Positions 52,435-62,045 of a stretch of 64,000 nt of DNA are shown piece after piece. Positions within the stretch are counted from its first letter, which is position 1, and every line of letters starts with the position of its first letter. Position numbers and translations under genes: made by a program. The notes below the pieces were generated by a model. It was not told the DNA's origin. It made no database searches and saw nothing but the letters and a program-made list of their open reading frames with translations. Origin of the DNA: Blastocatellia bacterium AA13 (GTDB lineage: Bacteria; Acidobacteriota; Blastocatellia; UBA7656); contig QHVH01000025.1 in NCBI GenBank assembly GCA_003222245.1, forward strand, positions 1 to 64,000, written 5' to 3'.

Positions 52435-53998
52435 AGCCATTAAAATACAGGAACCAGTCGCGCCAGAACTGAACCTGACCCTTCCCGCGAAGCTGGCGGG
52501 ACTGTGGCCCATCCTGGCGCCTATCGCGCTCGCGCTTGTGTTCATATTAACGAGACTGAAATTCGGCGAACACGGATTCCTCTACGATGGAGCGCTCACC
52601 GTACTCGCGCTGGTTTGCTACATCAGCGCCTCGGTCCTCCTCGTTACGAATCTCTGGGTCAAGGAAGAGGTGCTTGCTAAATTCGGTTTGTGGACCGTAA
52701 TGCTCGGCTACAGCTTCAACCTCTCCGGCTGGATGATTCGATGGATCGAAGCGGGCGAGAAGGAAGGGTGGGTCGATGGACGAGTATGGCGCTATTACCC
52801 GCTCGACAACCTGCACGCGCTTACGCTGGGCTTCTGCTGCGGCGCGGCGCTGGCAACGCTGATCGTTATTCGCAAGCCGAAATACAGGATTCTCGGCGCC
52901 CTTTCCATGCCGGTTCTGTCCGTAGTGCTGACGCTGGGCATAGCCCTTGGAAATGAAATCAGGACTCTTCAACCGATTCTCGACAGCTACTGGAGACCGA
53001 TTCACGTTTCCATCGCGACCGTAGCCTACGGCGTAGCGCTGATGAGCTTCGGGATCGCCTTTGCTTATCTGCTGAAAGACGGACTCAGGTCCGAGGCAAT
53101 CGCGATTGCCGTGCTCCTGTTCGGAGTGCTCGTGCTATGCACGGTTGATTCTCAGCCGATGACCGGACGATTCGAGGTTCCGGGTCACGCAAGCTACGGT
53201 CTGTCGCTCTTCATCGACAAGACCTCGTTGCCGCTCCGCTCAACGCTGCCCGGGGTCGGCCCATTAATGGTAGCGGCGCTTCTGATGATATTGGGGTCGC
53301 TCGCCTTTTTTATAATGCAATGGCAGAACCGAGATGAAGCAAAGCGCAAGATTGGCTGGAAACTGTTCTACGGCGCGACGATACTTCAGGGCCTGGTGCT
53401 GGCGCTGGTAACGTATCACATCGCGAACGCGAACAAGCTTCCCGTCAATGTAAGCGATCGCGCGTATACGGAGTTTTCACCGTGGCTCGCGAAGCAGATG
53501 CAGCAACAGGTTCCGGCATCGCAGCAGCTTCAAATCGCGCAGAATTGGGTCAAGACTCAGGGCGCGGGCCTGAAGGTCTCGTTCAACTCGAATCCCGTCG
53601 AGTACGGCGCGCTGTTCGGACTGTTTGTCGCGCTGCTGATGGTATGGCTGCTGACGAGCAAACGGCAGGAAGTAAACAACTCACTGCCGGCGCTCAACTC
53701 ACTGGATTCGCTGCTATACAGGACCGTGGGTATTTGCATCGCGCTCCTCACGATGCTGCTGATCACTGGAGCCGTGTGGGCGAATGAGTCCTGGGGCAGG
53801 TACTGGGGATGGGATTCAAAGGAGACCGGAGCGTTCGTGTCATGGATGGCCTACGCGGGCTACCTGCATACGCGAATCGCTCACGGCTGGAGAGGACGAA
53901 AGAGCGCTTATTTCGCGGTGCTTGGATTCGCGCTCGTGATATTCACGTGGCTCGGTGTGAGCTACTTGCTTCCCGGCCTCCACTCCTACGCGGAATGA
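52427..53998 (+). CDS. ccsA: Cytochrome c biogenesis protein CcsA/ResC
   Basis: A 523-residue polytopic protein with the WWD haem-handling signature SWGRYWGWDSKETGAFVSWM and conserved histidines in YHIANAN and the final helices. It forms the System II synthase with ResB. The start at 52427 (MSEAIKIQEP) follows AGAGAGG and lies inside the end of resB. A strong terminator lies 41 bp past its stop. Confidence 0.92.
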   Translation: MSEAIKIQEPVAPELNLTLPAKLAGLWPILAPIALALVFILTRLKFGEHGFLYDGALTVLALVCYISASVLLVTNLWVKEEVLAKFGLWTVMLGYSFNLSGWMIRWIEAGEKEGWVDGRVWRYYPLDNLHALTLGFCCGAALATLIVIRKPKYRILGALSMPVLSVVLTLGIALGNEIRTLQPILDSYWRPIHVSIATVAYGVALMSFGIAFAYLLKDGLRSEAIAIAVLLFGVLVLCTVDSQPMTGRFEVPGHASYGLSLFIDKTSLPLRSTLPGVGPLMVAALLMILGSLAFFIMQWQNRDEAKRKIGWKLFYGATILQGLVLALVTYHIANANKLPVNVSDRAYTEFSPWLAKQMQQQVPASQQLQIAQNWVKTQGAGLKVSFNSNPVEYGALFGLFVALLMVWLLTSKRQEVNNSLPALNSLDSLLYRTVGICIALLTMLLITGAVWANESWGRYWGWDSKETGAFVSWMAYAGYLHTRIAHGWRGRKSAYFAVLGFALVIFTWLGVSYLLPGLHSYAE

Positions 53999-54038
53999 AG
54001 CCTCAAAACTTCAACGACTGATCTTTAGCTGGTTCTTT

Positions 54039-54078
54039 GAAAGGGCGTCTCATCTTGAGGACGCCCTTTCCCTTTTCT
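54039..54078 (+). terminator. Rho-independent terminator after ccsA
   Basis: An 11-bp stem GAAAGGGCGTC / GACGCCCTTTC with a 10-nt loop, followed by CCTTTTCT. It closes the resB-ccsA operon. Confidence 0.85.
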
Positions 54079-54227
54079 CTAGTGACGAATTGACAAGGCA
54101 ATTCAACTCCAGATGATTCACAGCCAGGGAAGGGAGCTTGCTCCCGTTCTTCTTGTTGATTGCCTAAAAATGTTCGATCCAGGCTCATGCGGCCGATCTT
54201 GTTCTTAAGCCGAACCCGGAGGTTGCT

Positions 54228-56462
54228 ATGAAAAGAAAAGCTCTTCTTTGTTCCGCCCTGTTGATATTGAGCGTGTGCGCCGCCGCGCAGTCGACGAAGC
54301 GTCCGATGACCTTCATGGACGTAATGGAGATGAGACAGTCGCAGACTGCCGTGCTATCGCCCGACTCAACAAAGGTGTTGCTAATCGTCAACGCCGTCGA
54401 ATGGAAATCGGGGCGAGCATACTCGGACATCTATTTGGCGCCGACCTCGGGGGAGGGAATGAAGCAAATGACGTTCACCCCCGACAAGAACGAGACAGCT
54501 CCTCGATGGGCCCCCGACAGCAAATCCTTCGCGTTCCTATCCGACAGAGATTCCGCCGCGGCCGCGAATGAGCGAGAACGCCACAATCAGATATTCCTGA
54601 TGCAGCCGGATGGCGGCGAGGCAAAACGCATTACATCCGATAAGGACGGCGTCGAGCGATTCGACTTTTCTCGCGATGGTAAATGGATTGTCTTTACGGC
54701 GGGCAAAACAGGAGAGCGGCAGCTTTTTCTCTATTCCACTGAATCGGGCGCGATCTCTCATTTGACGCGACACGACACCGGCGTTCTTGAATGGGAGTGG
54801 GCTTCAGACGGCAAGCGAATCCTCTTCACAAGCCCAAATCAGGTCGACAAGCTCGAAAGAGCGAGAATCGAAAAGAAATTCGATGTTCGCATCTCGAATC
54901 AACCGGCCGCGCCGAAACACCTCTGGACAATTGAAGTAGCTACCAAAGCCGAGAAGCGGCTCACCGACGGCGATAAATTCTCGGTGGCGCAGTTCGTAAT
55001 CTCCTCCGATGGTAAGAAGGTCGCGTTTCGCGGCGCGTCACCGGATCGATATGCAACGGGCGAGGAGGCCGAAGTATTCATTCTCGATCTTGTCGGCGGA
55101 GAGCCGAAGCGCATCACCGACAATAGGGTTGGTGAAGGCCGGATGGCATTCTCTCCCGACAGTCAATGGCTGGCCTTCATGGGCCCAAACGAATTCACCT
55201 ACATGCGGGATGAACAGATCTACGCGGTTCCTGTTGCTGGAGGCTCGCCGCGGCCTTTGATCGAGAATTTCGGCGGAGACGTAAATGGATTCTTCTGGTC
55301 CAAGGACGGCAAAGCCGTATTCTTCGTCGCCGGAGTAGGCGTCAATCAGCAATTGTTCAGCGTTCCCGCGAGCGGAGGCCCGGCGAAGCAGTTGACGTCG
55401 GTTACCGGAACTGTCAGTCCACTGCGAGGCGAAGAACTCTCTCCCGATACTCCTTCCGATCTGCTGGTGTTCACTGTGAACAGTCCAAGCGCGCCGGCTG
55501 ATCTTTACGTAGCCCGACTCGGCGACATTGAATCGGGAAGCTCGGGCCCGGATCGATGGAAGCGAATCACGAACATCAATCCTCAGACGCAGAGATTCGA
55601 GCTCGGCCAATACGAAACCGTGAAATGGAAATCGAGCGACGGGACCGCGGTGGAAGGGATATTGGTCAAGCCGGTTGGTTATCAGGATGGCAAGCGGTAT
55701 CCCCTGATCGTTCAGATTCACGGCGGACCCGCAAGCGCCTATATGAACAACTTCTCGGGAAACTATGGAGCCTATGTTCACGTGTACGCCGCCAACGGAT
55801 ATGCCGTCTTTCAACCGAACTATCGCGGCTCGACGAATTACGGCGAAAAATTCAAGATGGAAATCGCCGGCGACTATTTCAGGCAGGGCTACGACGATAT
55901 CATCACTGGTGTCGATTACCTGATTCAGCGTGGGATCGCCGATCCGGACAAATTGGGAATGATGGGATGGAGTGCTGGAGGCCATTGGTCCAACTGGACT
56001 CTGACGCATACCGATCGATTCAAAGCCATCTCGTCGGGAGCCGGAGCCGCCAATTGGGTTTCTATGTATGCTCAGACCGATCAACAGCCGCCTCGCGAGT
56101 TCTATTTCAAGGGAAAGCCGTATGACAACCTGGATCATTACATGGATGTGTCTCCGATCAAGTACATAAAAAACGCAAAGACCCCTACTCTGATTCACGT
56201 TGGCGAGGCCGATCAGCGCGTCCCGATGCCGCAGAGCCTCGAGCTGCATATGGCCTTGAAGAAGCTCGGCGTTCCGACCGAATTGATCGTCTATCCGGGT
56301 ATGCCTCATGGCCTGACGAATCCCCGATACCAGATGATAAAAATGGTCTCGGAGTTCGGATGGTTTGAAAAATGGATCAAAGGCAAATCGACATGGCTGG
56401 ATTGGAAGCCGCTGCTCGATACGCTGAAGGATGATGAAGCAAAGGCTCCGGAGAAACCGTGA
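54228..56462 (+). CDS. S9 family peptidase (prolyl oligopeptidase-like, secreted)
   Basis: 744 residues with a signal peptide (LLCSALLILSVCAAAQS). Residues about 40-430 form a WD40/TolB-like beta-propeller (SPDSTKVLLIVN, WAPDSKSFAFLSD, FSRDGKWIVFTAG). The C-terminal alpha/beta hydrolase carries nucleophile MMGWSAGGHW, Asp in GEADQRVPMPQ and His in YPGMPHGLTNP. It hydrolyses short peptides outside the cytoplasm. A TTGACA at 54089-54094 may be part of its promoter, with a poor -10. Confidence 0.93.
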   Translation: MKRKALLCSALLILSVCAAAQSTKRPMTFMDVMEMRQSQTAVLSPDSTKVLLIVNAVEWKSGRAYSDIYLAPTSGEGMKQMTFTPDKNETAPRWAPDSKSFAFLSDRDSAAAANERERHNQIFLMQPDGGEAKRITSDKDGVERFDFSRDGKWIVFTAGKTGERQLFLYSTESGAISHLTRHDTGVLEWEWASDGKRILFTSPNQVDKLERARIEKKFDVRISNQPAAPKHLWTIEVATKAEKRLTDGDKFSVAQFVISSDGKKVAFRGASPDRYATGEEAEVFILDLVGGEPKRITDNRVGEGRMAFSPDSQWLAFMGPNEFTYMRDEQIYAVPVAGGSPRPLIENFGGDVNGFFWSKDGKAVFFVAGVGVNQQLFSVPASGGPAKQLTSVTGTVSPLRGEELSPDTPSDLLVFTVNSPSAPADLYVARLGDIESGSSGPDRWKRITNINPQTQRFELGQYETVKWKSSDGTAVEGILVKPVGYQDGKRYPLIVQIHGGPASAYMNNFSGNYGAYVHVYAANGYAVFQPNYRGSTNYGEKFKMEIAGDYFRQGYDDIITGVDYLIQRGIADPDKLGMMGWSAGGHWSNWTLTHTDRFKAISSGAGAANWVSMYAQTDQQPPREFYFKGKPYDNLDHYMDVSPIKYIKNAKTPTLIHVGEADQRVPMPQSLELHMALKKLGVPTELIVYPGMPHGLTNPRYQMIKMVSEFGWFEKWIKGKSTWLDWKPLLDTLKDDEAKAPEKP

Positions 56463-56584
56463 GCATGTCGCTGTAGAGCAAAGACAATTCTGATTGCGCT
56501 ATAAAACAAGAAGAACCTGGCAAGGCCGCAATGCTCGTCCTTGATCTCGCGGCTTGCCCGACAACTGGAAAGGAGAGTGAGGGA

Positions 56585-57268
56585 ATGGCAAGTGAGGGAA
56601 AAACAGTCGAATTCGAAGCTGGTGGAAAAGCCGCCGGAGGCTACCTTGTCGGAGCTTCCGAAGGCGAGGTGAAGCCGGCCCTGATTGTGATACAGGAGTG
56701 GTGGGGACTCAACGACCATATCAAAGACATAGCCGGCCGATTCGCCGATCTCGGTTATACGGCGCTGGCTCCGGATCTATATGACGGAGTCAGCACCAAA
56801 GATCCAGGGGAAGCAGGGAAGCTGATGCAGAATCTGGACCAGAACAAGGCCCTCGCGATTTTGAACGGCGCCGTAGACTACTTACGCGGACTGAAAGGCG
56901 TCGACTCGAACAAGATCGGAGTTACGGGATTTTGTATGGGCGGCACTTATTCGCTTCTTCTCGCGTGTCATAACAAGCACATCAAAGCGTCCGCCCCCTT
57001 TTATGGAGACATCCCGCCCGATGATGTACTGAAGAATCTGTCTGCTCCAGTGCTCTTCTTCGGCGCCGATCAGGATCAATGGATCAACATGGGCAAGATG
57101 AATAAGTTGAAGGAAGGGCTCTCCAAGTTTGGCAAAGAAGGCGAGGTCAAGGTCTATAGCGGCGTGGGCCACGCCTTTTTTAACGACACCCGCCCGGATG
57201 CTTATAATAAGGATGCGGCTACGGATGCGTGGGAACGAGTCAAGAAATTCTTCGCGGCCTATTTGTAG
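56585..57268 (+). CDS. Dienelactone hydrolase family protein
   Basis: 227 residues of alpha/beta hydrolase type. The oxyanion start is VIQEWWGLNDHIKDIAGRFADLGY, the cysteine nucleophile is VTGFCMGGTYSL, the Asp is in GADQDQWI and the His is in GVGHAFFND. Cleaves dienelactones or related esters. The start at 56585 (MASEGKTVEF) follows AAGGAG; the 18-residue upstream extension is not conserved-looking. Confidence 0.93.
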   Translation: MASEGKTVEFEAGGKAAGGYLVGASEGEVKPALIVIQEWWGLNDHIKDIAGRFADLGYTALAPDLYDGVSTKDPGEAGKLMQNLDQNKALAILNGAVDYLRGLKGVDSNKIGVTGFCMGGTYSLLLACHNKHIKASAPFYGDIPPDDVLKNLSAPVLFFGADQDQWINMGKMNKLKEGLSKFGKEGEVKVYSGVGHAFFNDTRPDAYNKDAATDAWERVKKFFAAYL

Positions 57269-57334
57269 AAGGCTGCCGCCTCGAATGCATCGGCTATCTT
57301 AACGGCGGGAGAAGCTTAGAAGAAGGAAAGGGTG

Positions 57335-57440
57335 AGGGAAGGACAACCCCAAGGGGGTTGCATCGCGAAGCCCTGGGTTGGCGAAGCCTACCCAGGGTCA
57401 CATAACGGCGAGCGGCGCCAACACCAACGGTGTTGTGGCA
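57335..57440 (-). repeat. Dispersed palindromic repeat cluster (57.4 kb copy)
   Basis: Contains CAACCCCAAGGGGGTTG, then CCCTGGGTTGGCGAAGCCTA joined to CCCAGGG, and CAACACCAACGGTGTTG. The middle part is the reverse of the 58.87-59.08 kb elements (CCCAGGGTAGGCTTCGCCAACCCTGGG). It lies between the dienelactone hydrolase gene and the next gene. Confidence 0.7.
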
Positions 57441-57474
57441 ATTTCACGACGGTCATCAGTTGGGGGATTCAATA

Positions 57475-58128
57475 GTGACTCGATTAATAGTCTGGATCTT
57501 CATAGCTTCCGCCGCTTTTCTTTCGTTTCTGGTCTTCCGCGTGGCTAAAAATAACAGTGCACCCTCGGTCGAGGTGCAGACGGCGATGACCGAGATTGCC
57601 CTCAAGAGTATTAAGGTGCAGTACGAGACGATGGAGACCGGTATTATCCCACAATCGCCCTTTGTCGCACGTCACGACGGCGAGACTCATCGATATCGCT
57701 CCGGTGAGGAGCGTATCGAACTTGCTCTTCGCTTACGGCAGGATGCGCGGACCTTGGGCAAAACATATAAGCTATATCAGATGGAATTCCACGGAAGCGC
57801 TATCAAACGTGACAAGAATACGATAATACTCCATGGTCTTGAGAGCTGCGCATATTCGCTTATCGACTCCACGAATCCTGATCCGCCGGTTTTGACTAAA
57901 GAATGGATCACACACGATTTCATTTTTGCGATTGTGCCCGCTAACGACGATTGTAAGAGCGACTTGTATTCGGTTCAGGCGGGGGACGAGTGTTTTAGGT
58001 TGATCGAGGACGTGACGGAGCCCCAAATGTTTGATGAATCCGACGAGACGACTCATTGCTGCGATCCGGATGAGAGAGAATACGAATCGCGGATTAAAGC
58101 CCTTCCGCTCAAAAGAGAACCCGACTAA
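57475..58128 (+). CDS. Hypothetical membrane-anchored protein
   Basis: 217 residues starting at GTG 57475 (TTGGGGGATTCAATA upstream). One N-terminal helix (LIVWIFIASAAFLSFLVFRV) then a soluble domain with ETHRYRSGEERIELALRLRQDARTLGKTYKLYQME and a Cys-containing C-terminus (HCCDPDEREYES). No family recognised. It is the last intact gene before the CRISPR/repeat tract. Confidence 0.6.
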   Translation: MTRLIVWIFIASAAFLSFLVFRVAKNNSAPSVEVQTAMTEIALKSIKVQYETMETGIIPQSPFVARHDGETHRYRSGEERIELALRLRQDARTLGKTYKLYQMEFHGSAIKRDKNTIILHGLESCAYSLIDSTNPDPPVLTKEWITHDFIFAIVPANDDCKSDLYSVQAGDECFRLIEDVTEPQMFDESDETTHCCDPDEREYESRIKALPLKREPD

Positions 58129-58143
58129 TGCAGTTAAACTGCA

Positions 58144-58592
58144 CTAGTGACCGGTGAGGCCATCTCTTTGGACCGCTGCTCTCAAAACAGATTCGATGGG
58201 ACCGCAAGCTTCGCAGGCGTAAGAGCGTACTAATCCCCGCCGGTCCGTTGTTAGCACCCGCTGCCCGTCCGCGCTGAAGTCGGCAGCCGGTACGTTGCCG
58301 TGACCGTGAAACAAAAAGAGAGTCTGCCCCGACTCAAGGTCCCAGGCGCGCGCATCTCCATCATCGCTCCCGGTGAGGACCAGATTCCCCGCTGCATTGA
58401 AGGCACGGTCCTTACTTGATCGGCGTGACCGCGCAGTTCCCTCGTGACGTGCATCAGAGCGATATCCCACACCCGCGCGGTTCCGTCTCCATAACCAATA
58501 ATCAGATACTTGCCGTCTGGACTGAATGCAGCGCTTTTAGCTAAGCGCCCTGACGTGAAGCGCGTTCCTGAAAATAGGTCTTCCAGCGTCAA
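58144..58592 (-). pseudogene. WD40-repeat gene fragment, frameshifted and truncated
   Basis: On the minus strand AAFSPDGKYLIIGYGDGTARVWD...ELRGHADQV is a WD40 blade. At about 58412 the frame breaks, and the next blade continues one base shifted: KDRAFNAAGNLVLTGSDDGDARAWDLESG, then FSADGQRVLTTDRRGLVRSY, to a stop at 58144. A one-base deletion in CAAGTAAGGAC explains it. Only about three blades remain, with no plausible start, so this is the C-terminal remnant of a larger gene, truncated near the CRISPR tract. Confidence 0.75.
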
Positions 58593-58646
58593 CTCGCTGT
58601 AATTTCATATCGGGTCCTGCCGACGTATAGAAGCCAAAATGTGCAG

Positions 58647-58785
58647 AAAGAGCGCGGCTTCATTCCGACCTGATTGCGCTCTTAGGATGGCGCTTGGGAC
58701 ACTCCTGGTGTCTCGATCCGCTAAAGAGCGCGGCTTCATTCCGACGTATCAATCGACGAATTGTTTCGCTCGAGGAATTGGGTCT
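58647..58785 (-). CRISPR. Detached leader-distal CRISPR units
   Basis: A 23-bp 3' part of the repeat (58647-58669), a 40-nt spacer, a complete 36-bp repeat with one mismatch at 58710-58745 (GTCTCGATCC instead of GTCTCAATCC), a 36-nt spacer (58746-58781), and then only GTCT (58782-58785) before unrelated sequence begins. These belong to the same array as 59498-61842 but are separated from it by about 0.7 kb of repeat-rich DNA. Confidence 0.85.
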
Positions 58786-59497
58786 ACCCAGGTTTGCCCG
58801 TACTCGGCAACTCTGGGCTGAAGGACGCAACCCCGTTGGGGTTGGAGGCAGAACGTACTGCGTTCCCAGGGTAGGCTTCGCCAACCCTGGGCTAGACTAT
58901 GCAACCACTTTGTGGTTGTCCCGCCGATAAAAGGGCCGTTGCCATGCGGAAAGGCGCATAAAGGGAGCATCCCAGGGTGGGCTTCGCCAACCCTGGGCTA
59001 GACTATGCAACCACTTTGTGGTTGTCCCGCCGATAAAAGGGCCGTTGCCGTGCGGAAAGGCGCATAAAGGGAGCATCAACCCCAACGGGGTTGTGAAAGC
59101 CAGCCCAAGGTTGGCGTACTCGCCTACCTTGGGAAAGGGTAGGTAATTGGCGCCAACCCCAACGGGGTTGCGGCCTGCATGGATTAAGGAAGATAAAAAA
59201 GAAGAAGGCATGGCGGTCAGTCAGTGCGGGGAATACATCACAAGGAATGCGCGGTATCGTGCGCGAGATCATAGGTCTGTTGCTCTCTCTCGCGATGCTA
59301 TCCACAACTTCCTTTTGGGGTTGGAAAGGACGCGGCGGTTACCCTGGGCTGGCGCCCCTTCAGGGAGCGAACTTCTTTCGGCGATCGTACCGGGGGCTGC
59401 GCTACGCTGGCCCCCGGCTATTCACTCGTGCCCCTTCGGGGCTTTCACTGTTCCTTCTTCAAATGGCCAAACTCCAGATTCCCGCAGGGAGTTCCTT
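58786..59497. repeat. Palindromic dispersed-repeat block inserted between CRISPR units
   Basis: About 710 bp, non-coding. It holds GCAACCCCGTTGGGGTTG and CAACCCCAACGGGGTTG palindromes, CCCAGGGTAGGCTTCGCCAA / CCCTGGG elements, and at about 59388-59421 the CCGGGGGCTGCGCTACGCTG/GCCCCCGGCTATT element that also occurs downstream of murA. The left edge follows GTCT and the right edge joins CGCTAAAGAG, positions 4 and 10 of one CRISPR repeat. Open frames here are shadows of the repeats. Confidence 0.75.
58865..59076. repeat. 106-bp tandem duplication
   Basis: Two adjacent copies, 58865-58970 and 58971-59076, of a 106-bp unit beginning CCCAGGGT and ending AAGGGAGCAT. I count two differences: A/G in GGGTAGGC versus GGGTGGGC, and GCCATGCGG versus GCCGTGCGG. 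Confidence 0.9.
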
Positions 59498-61842
59498 CGC
59501 TAAAGAGCGCGGCTTCATTCCGACATGGGGTAGTTCCGCACGCGCGGCGCTGCCTCTCACTAGTCTCAATCCGCTAAAGAGCGCGGCTTCATTCCGACTG
59601 AAGAGTCTTTTTCTAAATGAAGAAAAGACCTTCGCGTCTCAATCCGCTAAAGAGCGCGGCTTCATTCCGACATAAAGGCATGGTGGTCGAAATCTTTAAG
59701 TCGACCATGTCTCAATCCGCTAAAGAGCGCGGCTTCATTCCGACTGCCGATAGGATCCTACTCCGTGGAAGAAGATAGCTTGTCTCAATCCGCTAAAGAG
59801 CGCGGCTTCATTCCGACTCCTGAGATGGTCAGGTAAAGACAAAAGGGGTTTCCGTCTCAATCCGCTAAGAGCGCGGCTTCATTCCGACCCGACAAGTCAG
59901 CCAAAGGTACACGCAAGTGTGCCGTCTCAATCCGCTAAAGAGCGCGGCTTCATTCCGACCTAGTTTCAAACTCTTAACCAATTTCGGGCCCAGCACGTCT
60001 CAATCCGCTAAAGAGCGCGGCTTCATTCCGACGACGGACTACCCATGGAGTGAGGTCGGGGCAGTAACGGTCTCAATCCGCTAAAGAGCGCGGCTTCATT
60101 CCGACAGGCACTCAAGAAAAGCTGTTTCTGGCCTTGCTATTTGTCTCAATCCGCTAAAGAGCGCGGCTTCATTCCGACAATCTAATCGGTTCCGCTTTCG
60201 CTCGCCACTACTGAGTCTCAATCCGCTAAAGAGCGCGGCTTCATTCCGACGTGGCGCGTGCTGCCGGATAATGCCAAAGCTTTACGTCTCAATCCGCTAA
60301 AGAGCGCGGCTTCATTCCGACTTGGAACTTCGTTGTTTCCCCGCCGGTCCCTTTTGGTCTCAATCCGCTAAAGAGCGCGGCTTCATTCCGACACCAGGGA
60401 AACCCGAGGACGCGGCGCATTCACTTGGTCTCAATCCGCTAAAGAGCGCGGCTTCATTCCGACGGACTCAGCACAGAACGAGCACCCGATGGTGCACGTA
60501 GGTCTCAATCCGCTAAAGAGCGCGGCTTCATTCCGACAGATAATTAATGTTCAATCGAAGCGTTATCAGAGGGTCTCAATCCGCTAAAGAGCGCGGCTTC
60601 ATTCCGACATGGCGAACTGGCTCTGGATTACCACCTGCCATTCGGTCTCAATCCGCTAAAGAGCGCGGCTTCATTCCGACTTCTACATGAGTGTCGACAG
60701 CACGGACTATCACGGGTCTCAATCCGCTAAAGAGCGCGGCTTCATTCCGACAGGGTTAAATGATGCTCATGACGAGAGGAATAACGTAAGTCTCAATCCG
60801 CTAAAGAGCGCGGCTTCATTCCGACCGATCAATGGACCACCCAGAACTCGAAGATGGCTCGAGTCTCAATCCGCTAAAGAGCGCGGCTTCATTCCGACCA
60901 AGATCCATGGTCCCGATCCGGGTAACAAGGTCGGTCTCAATCCGCTAAAGAGCGCGGCTTCATTCCGACCTGGCCGAGTACCAAGAGGTAATAACTTCCT
61001 CTGCTATGTCTCAATCCGCTAAAGAGCGCGGCTTCATTCCGACTTGAAGTCCCGCCCCGCAAATTCCACGAGCTCGACAGGTCTCAATCCGCTAAAGAGC
61101 GCGGCTTCATTCCGACGCAAGGACCTTGGCTGCAATCTCCAAGTTGTTGACGGTCTCAATCCGCTAAAGAGCGCGGCTTCATTCCGACGCCTGGGAGGTT
61201 AACCGTGTGTACCGTGCCACGAGGTCTCAATCCGCTAAAGAGCGCGGCTTCATTCCGACGTCAACCACTGAAGCTAAAAGGACAGATGCCGTCATGTCTC
61301 AATCCGCTAAAGAGCGCGGCTTCATTCCGACGAATCCAGCCATTCCGTACATGGCTAGAGGTGAAAAGGTCTCAATCCGCTAAAGAGCGCGGCTTCATTC
61401 CGACCTGAGTGACCTCATAGCAGAGGGCGCTGCCGCGTATGGTCTCAATCCGCTAAAGAGCGCGGCTTCATTCCGACATCGTGCAAAAGGACAGCTTGCG
61501 AGAAGTCGTCCTGTCTCAATCCGCTAAAGAGCGCGGCTTCATTCCGACCAACGGCATCGGATACATGATTCGAAGGCTCCGAGACAAGTCTCAATCCGCT
61601 AAAGAGCGCGGCTTCATTCCGACACAGCAGTGTTTCCCACGACACTTCTCTCTGCAAGCACGTCTCAATCCGCTAAAGAGCGCGGCTTCATTCCGACGAT
61701 TTGCATCGTCATATGGGTCTGCATTGTCCTTACGTCTCAATCCGCTAAAGAGCGCGGCTTCATTCCGACCGGCATCCCGATCATGTCGATCGTCCTCTAC
61801 ATTGATGTCTCAATCCGCTAAAGAGCGCGGCTTCATTCCGAC
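59498..61842 (-). CRISPR. CRISPR array, 33 repeats / 32 spacers
   Basis: The 36-bp repeat begins GTCTCAATCC, has CGCTAAAGAGCGCGG in the middle and ends TTCATTCCGAC on the plus strand. The first copy (59498-59524) is a 27-bp 3' part; 32 full-length copies follow from 59563, one of which (59854) lacks one A. Spacers are about 34-39 nt and all look different. Read on the minus strand the repeat ends ATTGAGAC, close to the ATTGAAAC crRNA handle, so minus-strand transcription with the leader at the right end is inferred; the degenerate repeats at the left end agree. CCGC/GCGG can form the repeat stem. No cas gene is in the window. The type is uncertain (I or III). Confidence 0.97.
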
Positions 61843-62045
61843 TGTGGCTTTTTGGGGGGCCTTTGGCCTTAACATTTAGAAGGCTCAACTTGCAGACCCC
61901 CCATCCACTCATCATAATTCGATCTTCAACTCACCGGTTAAGACTATTCTATTGTCAATGAACTAAGCGACTTACGCTGACTTGCAGACCCCCTACCTTT
62001 TTTCGGTCATGGGTACCCCTGCAAGTTTCGTTCTGACTGCGGTGG
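61843..62045 (-). promoter_or_regulatory. Probable CRISPR leader region
   Basis: AT-richer DNA flanking the conserved end of the array. It has two direct copies of ACTTGCAGACCCCC (61888 and 61980), 92 bp apart, and a third, inverted ACTTGCAG at 62019-62026. A TTGACA on the minus strand lies at 61953-61958 but without a good -10. The leader call rests on the array polarity inference. Confidence 0.45.

Noticed and set aside
59147-59675. Open frames of 118 and 142 residues in the repeat block
   Set aside because: They run from palindromic dispersed repeats into CRISPR repeats; no conserved domain or ribosome binding site.
61481-61879. Open frames across the CRISPR array encoding repeated SQSAKERGFIPT or NPLKSAASFR
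   Set aside because: They are direct translations of the CRISPR repeat in different frames, not proteins.
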